NCBI GenBank assembly: GCA_022495005.1 | Contig: JAGYXB010001100.1 | Location: forward strand, 1,488,001-1,552,000 | DNA: 64,000 bases | Source: Rhyacophila brunnea | Taxonomy: Eukaryota > Arthropoda > Insecta > Trichoptera > Rhyacophilidae | Direction of reading: 5' to 3' | Shown: piece by piece, positions 1-12,454 of the stretch | How positions within the stretch are numbered: position 1 is the first letter of the stretch | Layout: each line of letters starts with the position of its first letter | Notes under the pieces: model-generated | The model's database searches: none | What the model was told of the DNA's origin: nothing | Seen by the model: only the letters and a program-made list of their open reading frames with translations | Program-made: the position numbers and the translations under genes

Positions 1-1110
1 CTCTTTCAGACACGTTTTAAGCGTCACGGAAGGCGTCCCTGCATATCCACGGCTGTATACTTACACGACGGGTGGAGATGGGGAACCTAACATAAATATG
101 CACGTATAAATAATACGTGTCAATGGCGAATGGTAGAGATCAGACATATAGTGCCCATTTAAATTTGTCAGTCATACTTATTAATTGTTTTCATTGAACT
201 AATAAATACAAATTGCAGTTAGTTTTTAAAATTCTATTAGAGTCTGTATTCTATAAACTGGCGTACACGTCACACGGAAAGCATTGTGCTATCGCATTCA
301 ACTGTTCAAGTTTTCAATGGGAGGGGACGCGATGGATGGTGAAGCGGGGGGGAAACCGGCACGCCAGCTTATATAAGACAGATTCTAAATCGTGCCTAAG
401 CTGTGTCTAATGGTTTAGGAAAAGTTTAATAGAATTTTATTTTTGTCGGATCTCCACATCCTACATCCTCCTCATCTACATGTACCCACGTGGTTATATT
501 CAAACATTGGCATTATCAGAATACGATATGATGCTGCTACACTCAAGATTTAAACCTTTTTACAGAATCAGCCAGAAGGCAATCCATTTTCCATCAGTTT
601 TGTGTGCCCCCCCTGGCTTGAGTTATTTTTTTTACTTCTTAGGCATAAAGTCCACTAAAGCAGGCGAATCATCGAAAATACAACGTAATCAAATACGCCA
701 GCGCACACTGGATTTGACGACGCTTTGTGCCCGCCTGCCCCATGAGTCACCGTTTTTGGCTTCTCAGCGATACGAATTAACGAAAATACAACGTAGTCCA
801 TTCATTGAACACGGCAAGCAAAATCACGCTCATCGAAGCGTCGTCGATAAGACGGGCGAGAAGCCATTATTTAAGAACAATGAACTCTTTGTTTAGTTAT
901 TGCGTCTCCGATATTAACTACAAGCCCCGAGAAATTTAATAATATTTTTATTGCTTTGTTATGAGAGACGCTGATAATAATAATTATGTTGTGCTCCTTG
1001 AGCCCCTTATTACATAGGTGAAGGGTAATGCGCGGGTGGGAGGGGGCCTACTCAGTAGTGAGCGCACCGAACGCTTTTTTGGTGGGCTTTATGCCTTAGA
1101 GTCTGATATA
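1..1110. other. No recognisable gene
   Basis: It holds a 138-codon open frame (480-896) and a 65-codon one (213-410) without motif, splice context or codon pattern suggesting a gene. TCTCCACATCCTACATCCTC near 450 resembles the D2 repeat edge. Confidence 0.5.
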
Positions 1111-1374
1111 ATATCGTCTCTGTTCTGGCAGAACACACTAACTGGAGACTACTAGTTTTGAGTAATTTGACTTTGAAGTTGTTAAAATGTTTGAAATGGT
1201 CTATCATGTGAGTTTATTAAGTAATCGTAAAAAGGATGACTATGAAATAAAGACTGTTTATTTATTAAGAAGGTTTCCAGACGGTAAAGTTTGAAATAAG
1301 GAACATTTTGGTATAACTAACTTAATATGTCATTTTTTCGAATTAGTGTCTTCTGCCAGAACAGTGACGATATA
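1111..1374. mobile_element. MITE, TA-flanked
   Basis: ATATCGTCTCTGTTCTGGCA, then GAA, is matched by the inverted partner TTCTGCCAGAACAGTGACGA, then TAT. TA-rich flanks suggest a Tc1/mariner-type target. Confidence 0.6.
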
Positions 1375-2024
1375 TAATAGAAAATGTTCATGTTTGATGT
1401 CGGTCATGCTTAGTCAGTTCTAGGAACTACAATTCGCTTTTCCAAATTATTTTTTTTCCCTTACGATTTTATTATGGCACATATCGTTGCAATGTAGTCC
1501 TTGCATAAGGTATTCGCCGCACGCGCAAGAAACCGTAGGCTATCGTGGTACTGGAGGTAGGTGCACAATTCACCGCATTACCTTCAACGAGATGCGGAGG
1601 AATGCAATCGGCCGCGGAATGTGGAATCAACACGCGTTACAGCATGAGATGGTATTATAATACCATGACCGCAGTCGATTTTACGATTAGCTCTGCTAAG
1701 CAAACTAGGAATAAGGAAGTACTTAATGACATACGACGTTCGAAATTTGATTTTTTTATATACATACCTACATAAGGTATTGAGCAGACGAGCGACATCA
1801 GTGACGCTAGGATCGCAATTCACTGAATCTCTTTTGCAGTCTACTCTACATAGCCGCGATTTACGATTTTAAGTTGGTACAGAATGCAGCAGCAACGAGT
1901 ACGGCAAAATTACAATGTTACCAGCGTTGCGTTGTCTTGACAATATTATATTATTTAGCATTGAATACGGCTTGCAAAATATGCACATGTCTTGTGGCGT
2001 TAAATCTAATGGCGGGTGGGTATG

Positions 2025-2148
2025 TCATTAGCGATCCGTAACTGTAACCGCTGCAGATACAGTAACCCAGTATGGACGCCAAATAATTAGTTTGCGAGCA
2101 ATATTTATTTTGCGTATAGCGTTGGTTACAGTTACGGCTCGCTAATGA
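2025..2148. mobile_element. Short MITE (124 bp)
   Basis: TCATTAGCGATCCGTAACTG, then TAACC, is mirrored by GGTTACAGTTACGGCTCGCT, then AATGA. Only about 70 bp separate the arms. Confidence 0.6.
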
Positions 2149-3919
2149 GTCCCCGGCTTTACATTTTTCGACATTGTAAACAGTTTAAAACTTTAAAATT
2201 ACTTATAAAAAGCTAGATTTTAAATAAGTACCAATTTTTGTACAAACATTAATCATTGTTTTATTGTATGACATGTTTATTAGTTGCGAAAACATTGTGT
2301 TCTTTGTCAATCTTCGTTCGAGTGAAAACCATGCTTATGATAACTAAATATTATAGGACGGTTTATTTATAAAATGTAAACACTTCCGGTTTTAGTATTT
2401 ATTCCGAAGTGATTAATCAACAATAACAGAGAATACTTCAAACGGTACACAGAAATTGATTAACAAGATAAGATGACTCGCTCGATCAAATAACCAGGTG
2501 TACATGCCAAAAAATAGTTCAGTTCAGGTAGGTATCGCATTTGACAACTAGATAACCACACTTAACACTAGAAACAAATCTCGATAGTGTAGGTGCTTAG
2601 TTTCAAAATAGAGGACATGTATGATCAAGAGGGTCAGGCTATTCAGACTAAGCTGACTGGCTGTAGGATTGTGGTAAAAGTTACGGAGTTAACATAGGGT
2701 TAAATCCTAATTCGTCTACATGGCGCTTGCGACGTCCAGCTCCATCTGTGGGTCTCTTTTCGAAGTGATGCCGCTTTTAATCCTAGTTTCTAGCTGTTTA
2801 GATCTTTATGTTTCCCTTGCTTTTTTGCTCCTTCAAAAACTACCCCAAAACCCTACCCCAACTCATCACTGTCGAGTGTTCTAATTTTTTTTCTAGAATT
2901 TGGTTTTTTTTCTCTCTCAATCTTATACTCCCTAAACCGACATTTGTACCAGGTTGGGAACTTCTGTATTAGTATTATGACAACTACAGTAGTGTCTATA
3001 TTACGTCAACGGATCAGTGTTACAATGTGACTTTAACTCAGCTAATTGTTAATCAAGGATGGCGTAACTTTCTAAAGGGGTTAATTTATTTTCAGCCGGA
3101 CGTTATTACAGCTTACCACGATGATGCATTTTATTATGTCATTGTTAATCTATTTAAATACGATGTGTGCTACATGTAGGTACCTTTTGCTAGTTAGATC
3201 ACTACACCTCGTGCAAAATATAGCATACTATGACTAATTTATTCCATATTAGAACCAGCTAGCTTACGCATTTTAAACCACTTTCATCTTGATAAGCTAA
3301 TAACGTATAGTTAGTCCGTTTGCCATCATGTAGATTAATTTATTTTTCGTCTCCCACTTGTCTCTCGCATTGCAGAATTCAAAGCAGTGATCTCATCGTG
3401 CAATACGGTCTCTGACTGATAGACCTTCCCACTTGAGTGATCCGGTCACTCGCAAATTTTATCAAATTTATCATCAATCAAAATACAATCTTGATCCTTT
3501 GACAAATCGTTGTCCATTTTGTTTTAAATTAAATAATGCCATTTAAATATGTGCCCAGCTATCGCTGCAGTTGTAAGTTGTAAAATTTTTTCAGTTAATT
3601 TTGAAATGTTTTAAATATAATATGTATTATATTAATTGTACTTCTGGTATTTTACCCAGTGGAACAATAAATAAATCCCCGCTACCAACATTTTGCAGGC
3701 CTATTCTAACATATCACATTTATCACTTTACTTATTCTGGCGGTTAATTGTGTAAAAAAGTTAACCATCTGAACTGTCAGAAGGTAATATCTTTTAACAG
3801 TCCCTCTCTTGTACTACAATCGCAATGACATGACTAATAAAATTCTAGGTTATGTTGATATGTCTGACGTGTCAATACAAAATTCTAGTGTTCTGCTCAA
3901 TACCGACTAGATAGCACTG

Positions 3920-3959
3920 GTTCGGCTTTATCCGCTTATGTTCGGTCTTATCCGCTTGG
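3920..3959 (+). repeat. Two tandem 20-bp units
   Basis: GTTCGG.(T)TTATCCGCTT occurs twice, 20 bp apart, and a related GTTCAACCGC follows. It is short and isolated. Confidence 0.5.
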
Positions 3960-4279
3960 GTTCAACCGCACGAACATATCCGAATTTGACCGACATGGCT
4001 ACAAACCTAAAATTTCGTCTTACATATTATGAATTATATATGTACGACGACAACTGTTTTGTTTGTAGAGTACCTTTCGTGTTAATTTGGACCAATGAAA
4101 ATAACAGAAACGTGCTAAAGCGTTAAGAATAGACCTGTAGTATCAGAAATGATGCATACTGTCTGCCTCTTAATTCTAAAAGACGGGGCCTTTGGCCAGC
4201 CAGTAAAAATGACCATTCTTCATTACATTAATAATTTATACTGCTGTTTCACATGCCGAATAATTTAACGAGGTTATTT

Positions 4280-4515
4280 GGACGTATTTCTGCAAACAAG
4301 ATCCAACCCTCACGTCTAACTTGTTGAGAAAATACAATATTTGAGTTAATATTGATTTAAAATGATATGTGATTATTTGATTTTATTAAAGTATCCCATC
4401 AGATGTTTAAATTAAATAATCACAAATCATATTTTTTAAATCAATCATCCCTCAAATATTGAATTTTCTCAACATGTTACACGTGACAGTTGGATCTTGT
4501 TTGCAGAAATACGTC
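4280..4515. mobile_element. Foldback MITE
   Basis: GGACGTATTTCTGCAAACAA, then GATCCAAC, is perfectly mirrored at the right end. Inner parts (CAATATTTGAG, TTGATTTAAAA, ATGATTTGTGATTATTT-like) are also mirrored with changes, so most of the 236 bp can fold as one hairpin. Confidence 0.75.
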
Positions 4516-5186
4516 CATTTATTCACAAAAAAATTGATTAGTAAAAGTGACGCCCGCTCTAGATGACTCGGCAAACTATGACACGGACAACTTATCGCAA
4601 TATTCTCGAAACCCAGGTCTTAATACCTATGTCACGTAGGCACCTGTCCTTTTTACCAATTTGCAATACCAACGTGCAAAACAATACATAATTTGTACAA
4701 TATTCACAGTTAGGTACCTACAAATCAGAAAATTAGATTTTTTTTTTAATTTTTAAAAAGTTTAATGTGCTACCAAAAAATAAGCACTCTGTTTTACTCT
4801 AATTGAAACCCTCGCGTAATTGCACAATCTCTTTGGCGCAAACCTTAGTATGCGGTTTCCGAGCCACAGGCGGAATCACCGCACCAGACCGAATCTATTA
4901 TTTTTATTACACTTAGTAATCTTATTAAACTTGACTTGCCATTGCTAAATTCATACTCAAGGATTAGTGAATTTGGAAAGGCGAGGGCGCGATGAATACA
5001 CTTATGGATTAGGTTAATACGCTGGTGTTTAGTTAATAATCAGACCGCGTTATGCATTCAGAGATCAAAAGACACGACTCTTATGTCTGGACTCCAGATG
5101 TAAAGTGTCGGGAAGAAGGTTGACTGTCACGGCATCAGACTTCTCCAAGCACACCGTTTCTTTGGTTTGAACCTAGAGTATCCAAG

Positions 5187-5642
5187 TGACGGTCCTAGGT
5201 AAAATGCCGCCCCTAGGCAGCGCCAAAAAGCCGCCCCATTTTTTATACAGTATTTTTATCACCCTTTCATGACTCCAGTATCTAAGAAATGTTTTGTATT
5301 GATACATTACTAACAAAATATACACCATAAAGCATACAAAATTAAATTTAGATATAAAAAGCAAATAAATATAATTAAGTTACACACTTGCCCAAATCAT
5401 CAAAGTCTGATGTCGTATTTGGTTGATATTTCTGACACATTTGGTTTTTACCATTTAGCAATACACAGATTATTTGTTATTTCCACACCATTTTTACAAA
5501 GCTATTATTGTAGGTAGGTTCAACATTAAACAAAATATTTTTAGCCATTTCTATAAGTATACCAAATCTCGATTTGCCGCCCTTCAAGTAACTGCCGCCC
5601 CCAAGCGATGCTCAATCTGCCTACCCCCACAGGACGTCACTG
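5187..5642. mobile_element. hAT-like MITE with 8-bp duplication
   Basis: TATCCAAG is duplicated at 5179-5186 and 5643-5650. The ends TGACGGTCCTAGG and, inverted, CAGTGACGTCCTGTGGG are related, followed inside by GCCGCCC-rich stretches on both sides. A partial copy of one end (GTGACGTCCCGTGGGAGTAG) is seen at 29853-29925. Confidence 0.75.
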
Positions 5643-5817
5643 TATCCAAGCCGGTTTAAACCGAAACCGGGTAACTGCGCATTTCTAAAACTACCGAATA
5701 CCGGATAATTTTACGCGGTTAACCGGCCAAATTCTTAATAGATAGCTATTTGTACGAATAAAAAAATAAGCACTGCTGTTTTAAACCTAGTTAATTTCAT
5801 TGTAAGTACTTAATTAT

Positions 5818-5893
5818 GGCGCAGGTGGCTGGATTGGTTAAGCATATTGGATGGAAGCCAATGACTGCAGGTTCGTATCCTATCCGGCACCAT
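5818..5893 (+). repeat. tRNA-like sequence, SINE head S3
   Basis: GGCGCAGGTGGCTGGATTGG, then TTAAGCATATTGGATGGAAGC, and the B-box GGTTCGTATCC (5870-5880) have tRNA-like spacing and end GGCACCA. The acceptor and T stems do not pair properly, so a SINE head or tRNA pseudogene is more likely than a working tRNA. Confidence 0.5.
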
Positions 5894-6699
5894 ATATTTG
5901 AAAGATTTTTTTAAATATGTTTGGAGGTGTTTCCAAATGTTATTATTTAGTAAGGTATATCCAAAATATTTAAACATGCAACTCTGCATTGCATTGCAAC
6001 ATGCATCATATGTTTTCTCTGTGATTGATCCTGTTGGTTGACCTAAATAATAATACCTATATATATTTAAAAAAAAAAAAAACTGTAATATGACGTGTGT
6101 TGTTTGTTGGTTACTAGCTCGGTAATATGGTAGTAAACTTAGTACTACTTACGACTTTTTACATGCGTTCGATTAAGCAACACTGTTGTAGATGATGATT
6201 AATGAGGCGTGTTCACTAGAAGATAATCGTTCCCATTCAAACAAGCTTAAAATAAATTATTAATTTTCCTTAGTTAATCGGGTATTTATAGAACGCTTTA
6301 ACGCCCTACGCCACTGTCCAAAATAAAACTTGCGTAAATACCAACCAGCTACACATGGACGAATTTCATCCTAATAATATTAAGATACCACCGACCCTTC
6401 AGAATCTTTACATTATAATAATTAATTATTGTCGACTTTTATACACATTGGTCAATGTACGCAGAACCATCCAACTCCCAACTTTAATAAATTTATTTTT
6501 CAGAAATGTGGGATGGATTGATTTATTGCAACAGCGTAAAGTAATTATTATTTTTAAAACGTTTTAATGCGACCGTTACCTAGGTATATAGATAATACAG
6601 TTGATTTTCTAATCGACAGTTATATACACAATTTCATTATTGAAATGGTGGAATTACGTCATGAAGACAAATTTGCAGGGAATGGGACGATTTGACACC

Positions 6700-6860
6700 G
6701 CGAACTGGCCTCCGCCGATTGGCCTCCGGTTATTGGCCGCCGGTACAATCGGACACCGACCCAATTGGCCTCCGGGACGATCGGACGCCGGTACAATCGG
6801 GCGCCGACCCAATTGGACACCGGCCCAACTGGCCGCCGGGAGATTGGACGCCGCACGGCT
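6700..6860. repeat. GC-rich GGCCxCCGG array, left arm
   Basis: Within the left inverted arm, units such as GGCCTCCGGTTATTGGCCGCC, made of ATTGG, [GA]CGCCGG and CAATCGG modules, recur about every 13-26 bp. The array is far richer in G+C than the AT-rich surroundings. It opens overlapping frames on both strands with Arg/Pro repeats, which I take to be by-products. It could be a subterminal transposase-binding array. Confidence 0.7.
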
Positions 6861-7862
6861 GAATTAAATGCGCAAAGGAAAAGACCTACGTAATGACTTG
6901 GTAGAGAAAGTAGACACGACATTTTAATATGCTTCTATCTACTTAGTGGTTGTACTTAATATATTTTTCGCTTAACGTATTTTTATTATGATTGATAATA
7001 ATTATTACTTATGCTTTATGCTGTTTATAAATATAAAAGAATTCTTTCCTCGTCAGAACTTGAAGTTGTGCCTAATTAAGTGGTGTATTGTGTACACTTA
7101 CCTATTCATATTAAAAAAAAAACAAATATTAATAATGAATTGGTTAGTTAAAGTAATATCTTTCGGCGTTTTTTCGATTTCATGTTATTATAATTGAACT
7201 TTATATGTGTACATAATCCGTAAATAAGAATTTTGAAGATTATGAAATTACAAACAATATAATTAGGTAAACCACTTGAAAGATACCCACATACCTAATT
7301 TTTATATTATATTATTGTTTGAAATGACGATCTTTAATAATTAGGTGCAATTTATATTAATCAAGCCGTATACGTAATAAATAAAATAAGTCTATAATAA
7401 TTAGCAAACTATACCTACCGTATTCGGTACCTACTTTATTATATATTATGTTGACAAAGCGGATTTGTATGTAGGTGTATATTATTATTAATACACCATC
7501 GTTTGAAATAGGTAGTAGGTATCTTCGACTTAAAATTGCTTATTCCATTTTTATTACTAAACGTATTTTACAAAAAACGCGCTAACTCACATTAGATGAA
7601 TTTCAAGAAAAGTTGACTTAAAAAATTCAGCATGGTGCATAGGTAAATGAATATTTTTTCATAGTGTGGTATATTTTTTTACATTATTTTAAAAATAACT
7701 GGAGTAGAGTGAAGTAGATATTAATTTAAGTCGAAATGTTCATATGTTAAAAATTTCACCTTTAATTTAAATGTGTATTTCATCAATACATATTTTTGTT
7801 GAAAGATAGATAGTATAGCTAACATTAATACATTATTATAAACATTATTATGGACGCTATAC

Positions 7863-8230
7863 TAAGAGATGTCACGGAGACTTGAAGCTTTCGAGATGTG
7901 GCTGTATAGACGCATCCTCAAAATTTCTTGGACTGACCGGGTGACAAAATATGTTGAAGTTCTTACTCGAATAGGGAAGGACCACGAAGTTCTACGTAGT
8001 ATCAAAACCAGGAAACTACAGTACCTCGGCCACATTATGAGAGGACAAAAGTAGGAAAAATTAATGTTAAGCGTAGCAGAGGACGGCGCCGCATTTCGTG
8101 GCTTAAAAACCTCCGTGATTAGTACGAGTGCAGCTCCACTGAACTATTCCAGGTAGCAGACGACGACAAAGCTAATATTACCTTGATGGTGTTCGACCTC
8201 CGCTAGGGGATGGCATAGTAAGAAGAAGAA
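7863..8230 (+). mobile_element. RTE/jockey-type non-LTR tail remnant
   Basis: Codes for RRLEAFEMWLYRRILKISW, TDRVT, EVLRSIKTRKLQYLGHIMRG, then after a stop GKINVKRSRGRRRISWLKNL and ADDDKANITLMVFDLR. These are the hallmarks of the region downstream of reverse transcriptase in insect RTE-like elements. It ends in a GAAGAAGAAG tract. It lies in the interior of the long-inverted-repeat element 6678-12084 and is probably a passenger. Confidence 0.75.
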
Positions 8231-9365
8231 GATAAATATTTATTTCTGAAGAAAATGTCAAAAAGGTCAAAATTCACTGTCGGAATATGAAAACGTATAC
8301 CTAATATAACAAAAATAGTATAACAAAATAGTAATAAGAAACAGTGTAAACTTAATAATTATATATCCTCTTTGACAACAAAAGTCAATACCACCATCTG
8401 TCACCTGATCAAGGCTGTTTTTCAAGCCAACTCGATTTTATTTTATTTATGTTTTACGAGTTGTATTTTTTTGTGTAACTACGTCGAAATATATAATACC
8501 TATTATATAAATCACTAGGAAGCCGATGTTTGTAATAGGGAATTATTTTTAATTTACCTGTGGAAATACCCGGGTACGTGCTAAGGCCCCAGGTATTTAA
8601 AATGAATCTAATCTAACTACATCGTTAGTCAGGGGTTAAAAATGATTGGTCATTTTCATGAGAATCATACAAAATATTATAATAGCGTTAAAATATTTTT
8701 AATAAGACAAGAATTTCGAAAAATGCCTAACTCATCGGCTAGTAATCTAAGGGTAGGGCCATTCAGTGGATTCGTCCAGATTCATTATACCTAGCCAAAC
8801 AAAATATCAGCAAAATATAATATAAAATACTGGAGTGATCCCGAAATCGATAATTCAATACCTACTTTGATTTAATATACAAAAGCCGATTGCCAATAAC
8901 GCGTCTGGGCGCGAATCCTGTTGGATGTCGTATTTTTTTAGTTAGGTTATACTGGGTAATTATTGAGTTTGGAAGAAAATAAATCATTAAATCGTCATTA
9001 ACTGATTATATTGCAACACGTATTTATAAATTAAATAATTATTAACATAACACAAATAATTATGACTTAATATGTAGAAATGAACAGAATTTAATATGCA
9101 AGTATATTAAATATATCGATGACCCAATCAGATGAACCTTTATAACTGCGACCGGTTTCATCCACCCAGTGGCTAGTCTAGTCAGTAGGTCAGTACGATA
9201 AAAAATTGCGTTTTATTAAATTAAATCAATAATACAATTCATTTCTACCATGAATTGACAGTTAACACAATAAAAGAAATTTTATATTAAACAGAATTAT
9301 AGGAGTGAACACAGTTTGAAAACCCCTTTTTTGGAGAAAAATAGGTTTAATAGTATTATCTCGAT

Positions 9366-10051
9366 CAGGGTTGGCGAACCTTTTTTCGTATGCCTGCCAA
9401 AATTTCCCTATTATAATTTTTCGACTGTCTGACACACCGAGCAGTTTTTCATGAGAAAAAGATGAAAACCAGTTTTTAAGAATGCTATTGAAAAAGTTTA
9501 AGGATTACAATTAAGTTCTCAAATTATATTTTCACCGTGTTTCTAGCCGAAAAATAATCTTTTATTCGTTGAATAATTTTTTCCTTGTTTTCAAAATTTC
9601 AAAGAGACTGTGGAAGCATTTTAGCAACGCTATTTTCATATTATTATAATATTCCCTATCACTAAGCGGTTTTCCGTTTTTAGCGATTATGTTTGAGGTA
9701 AAATAATAAGCAGCTGTTTATATTTGAATGACTGCCGATAAATTTCATCAAGTTGTCATCATTGTTGGTTGAATATTTTTATTTTTAATCTGTCATTTTT
9801 GCCTGACTTTCGTCGATTGGTTAAAATAATATTAAACACCGAAGAAAACACGCATTGCTCTGTCGTTTTTCATTTTTTCATATACTTCATTTTAATATTA
9901 TATACTTACTTATAGGAATATTAATTTATTTGCAAAACTTTCTTGTATATTATTAAATTATTGTAGGTTTTTTCTCTTTTTAAAATAAAACATTCGCGTG
10001 CCATGAAAAATTATCTCGCGTGACACTAGTGTCACAGGCTCGCCATCACTG
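9366..10051. mobile_element. hAT-like MITE, family M1 copy 1
   Basis: The ends CAGGGTTGGCGAACC and, inverted, CAGTGATGGCGAGCC are flanked by ATCTCGAT and ATCTAGGT (6 of 8 identical), a decayed 8-bp duplication. CAG...CTG ends and 8-bp duplications point to the hAT superfamily. It lies inside the 5.4-kb long-inverted-repeat element, so it is the later arrival. Confidence 0.8.
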
Positions 10052-11904
10052 ATCTAGGTGCATTCTGTAGGGTTAATGCTTTTAACTTTTGCATTATCTA
10101 CTTAGTAATAGTATTTTGAGATGTTTAAAAAATACCTAATGATTATTTACCTTTGTATACATAGACCATAATTTCGGAGTATATTTTCGGGGCAGATTTT
10201 CATAACAACTAAAAATGGTAAAATAAAAAAATGTATAATCCTCGTCATAGACATTTTCTTTGATCATTGTGGCAGTGTCAGTGTAATATTACTTATATAA
10301 ATTTGTGACATTTATGATAAATTCACGATTGAATATAAATTCCACAACGTTATTCCTGTTCTTCGGAAGCAGATTAACGCAACTCCATTTTTTTCAGAAA
10401 TGAGTTTTTGACGGAATAATTAAGATGAAACCATTTTTAATAATTGATAAAAATGTCCTACAGTCAATCTTCGTGACTATCCAACTAAATGATTGTCAAG
10501 TTCTTGTCGGTTGACTTTGGGATCAAGACAATGTGTCGGAATGATGGGCTATTTTCGCGTAAGAGGCAATACGATGCTAATCATTACTGCTTATTTTAAT
10601 AATAATTTAGTTTATATTCTTAATTTAATTAAACGTTTAATTTTTTTTAAATATTCTAACAGTGCTTTAATGAATTAAATTTACCAAAAAGATGATCGCC
10701 TTTTGTTTATGTTTTTAGTTCTTATTAGTTATAGGCATTCATCAAAAATTTTAATTGTTTTTTTGCTCTTTGAAAAAAATTGAGAATATGGCAGTTGCCG
10801 CCGTCTGCCTCTGAGGTATAGATATTATTTATTTAGTAGATTCTAATGTAATGAACAAGGAAAAGCCTCAGAAATACAATCATTTAAAGGTGCTGATAAC
10901 CGTATTTAAAAAATATACAGGATTATGGTTGTAGAAATCCAATTGCATATTATAATGGACTCTTTCACAACTACAAAATGTCTCAATATGTCCGATAGTT
11001 TTTGTATAACTCCAATTAGGCCTATTACTTAATAAGCTATATATTTATAAGAATATAAATACATTACTTATGAGGTATTCGATACAATAAATAATATGAA
11101 TTATATTATATAATTAATTGCCATACAAAACCAATGATTTAAGAATTCTATGCGAGAGTTAATTTGAAAACCTTTAACAATAAAAAGGTACCTAATTGTC
11201 AATTTTTTTATAAATAAAACAATTTAAAAAACTGTAGGTATCCATTAACTAATTATTGGGTAGGTATGGATTTTTAACTTTACATCAAATAAAAACATGT
11301 TATTTGTAAAATTATGGATACCATCAAACTGAGTAACCTATAATTATGATAAGGTATAAAACGATTACTTGGGAGGATCGACTTATCCAGTATTCAAAAT
11401 CGTGTTTAAATGACTAAAACTTCCAATAAAGTTACAAATTCGCTTTGTCAACATAATATATAATGTAATATGTAGGTACCTTTCAAGTAGTTTACCTACT
11501 TATATTGTTTGTAATTTCATAATCATCAAAATACGTATTTACGGATTATGTACACATATAAAGTTCAATTATAATAACATGAAATCGAAAAAACGCCGAA
11601 AGATATTATTTTAACGAACCAATTCATTATTAATATTTGTTTTTTTTTTAATATGAATAGGTAGGTAAACACAATAAACCACTTAATTATGCACATCTTC
11701 AAGTTCTGACGAGGAAAGAATTCTTTTCTATTTATAAACAGCATAAAGCATAAGTAATAATTATTATCAATCATAATAAAAATACGTTAAGCGCAAAATA
11801 TATTAGGTACACCTACTAAGTAGATAGAAGCATATTAAAGTCTCGCGTCTACTTTCTCTACCAAGTCGTTACGTACGTCTTTTCCTTTGCGCATTTAATT
11901 CAGC

Positions 11905-12068
11905 CGTGCGGCGTCCAATCTCCCGGCGGCCAGTTGGGCCGGTGTCAAATTGGGCCGGCGCCCAATTGTACCGGCGTCCGATCGTCCCGGAGGCCAATTG
12001 GGTCGGCGTCCGATTGTACCGGCGGCCAATTACCGGAGGCCAATCGGCGGAGGCCAGTTCGCGGTGCC
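11905..12068. repeat. GC-rich GGCCxCCGG array, right arm
   Basis: This is the inverted counterpart of the array at 6700-6860, with the same module order and scattered substitutions (for example a GGTGTCAAATTGGGCCGG unit in place of GGTGTCCAATTGGGTCGG). The good match between arms implies the two were homogenised or the element is fairly young. Confidence 0.7.
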
Positions 12069-12454
12069 AAATCGTCCTAGACCCAATTTGCACGACGAGA
12101 AAGTGGTATTTTTTAAGCCATTACATTATCAAAAATCAGAAAGGCTTGCTTACCTTGTTAATTTTAAACGCGTATATCGGCAGATCCAGATATATATGAG
12201 TATGGTCGTTTACGACACGATTCGCAATGTCAATACCTGCAAATAAAATTTCATAAAATTTAGTTGTACTACCTATATTTCATTTCATTTTTGTTTACAT
12301 TGCATTGTTGCAATAAATAGGGCACGCATGGGAAAAGGATGTTATATCGTATTGGTGTCCTGAATTTTAGTTGAAAAGTAGTACATATTCAACTTTGAAT
12401 AGTAGGTGCAATCATTTATTGTAGGCTTGCCAGCAGTCCCGGAACATTCCCGCG

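Larger units (their letters stand above)
1375..4279. other. AT-rich gene-free stretch
   Basis: Apart from the short MITE at 2025-2148 and the tandem pair at 3920-3959 I see no structured feature. The overlapping 76- and 79-codon frames at 1545-1823 lie on opposite strands of the same DNA and are not credible. Confidence 0.5.
4516..6677. other. Gene-free stretch around two small elements
   Basis: Outside the hAT-like MITE (5187-5642) and the tRNA-like SINE head (5818-5893) the sequence is AT-rich with an A12 run at 6069-6080, and no exon was recognised. Confidence 0.5.
6678..12084. mobile_element. 5.4-kb non-autonomous element with long inverted repeats
   Basis: The arm 6678 to about 7470 is repeated in inverted orientation at about 11430 to 12084, with high similarity over some 650 bp. 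The left arm has roughly 140 extra bases near 7296-7437. Tips are GGGAATGGGACGATTTG and, on the complement of the right end, GGGTCTAGGACGATTTG. AATTTGCA flanks both ends (6670-6677 and 12085-12092), an 8-bp duplication as made by hAT or P-superfamily elements. The 4-kb interior holds an RTE tail and a hAT-like MITE but no transposase I can recognise. The superfamily is undetermined; it could be foldback-like. Confidence 0.85.

Noticed and set aside
480..896. 138-codon open frame near the left edge
   Set aside because: No recognisable domain, splice context or codon pattern; long frames of this size occur by chance in 64 kb read in six frames.
5818..5893. Possible functional tRNA gene
   Set aside because: A- and B-box-like strings are present but acceptor and T stems do not pair; kept only as a SINE head or tRNA pseudogene.
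6640..6922. Opposite-strand open frames of 75 and 87 codons with Arg/Pro/Trp repeats
   Set aside because: They come from the GC-rich subterminal array; the mirrored array at 11869-12246 yields equivalent frames on both strands, so they reflect repeat composition, not protein selection.
6988..7197. 69-codon frame repeated almost identically at 11565-11774 on the other strand
   Set aside because: The match exists because both lie in the inverted arms of one transposon; the peptide has no motif and the DNA identity is equally high outside the frame.
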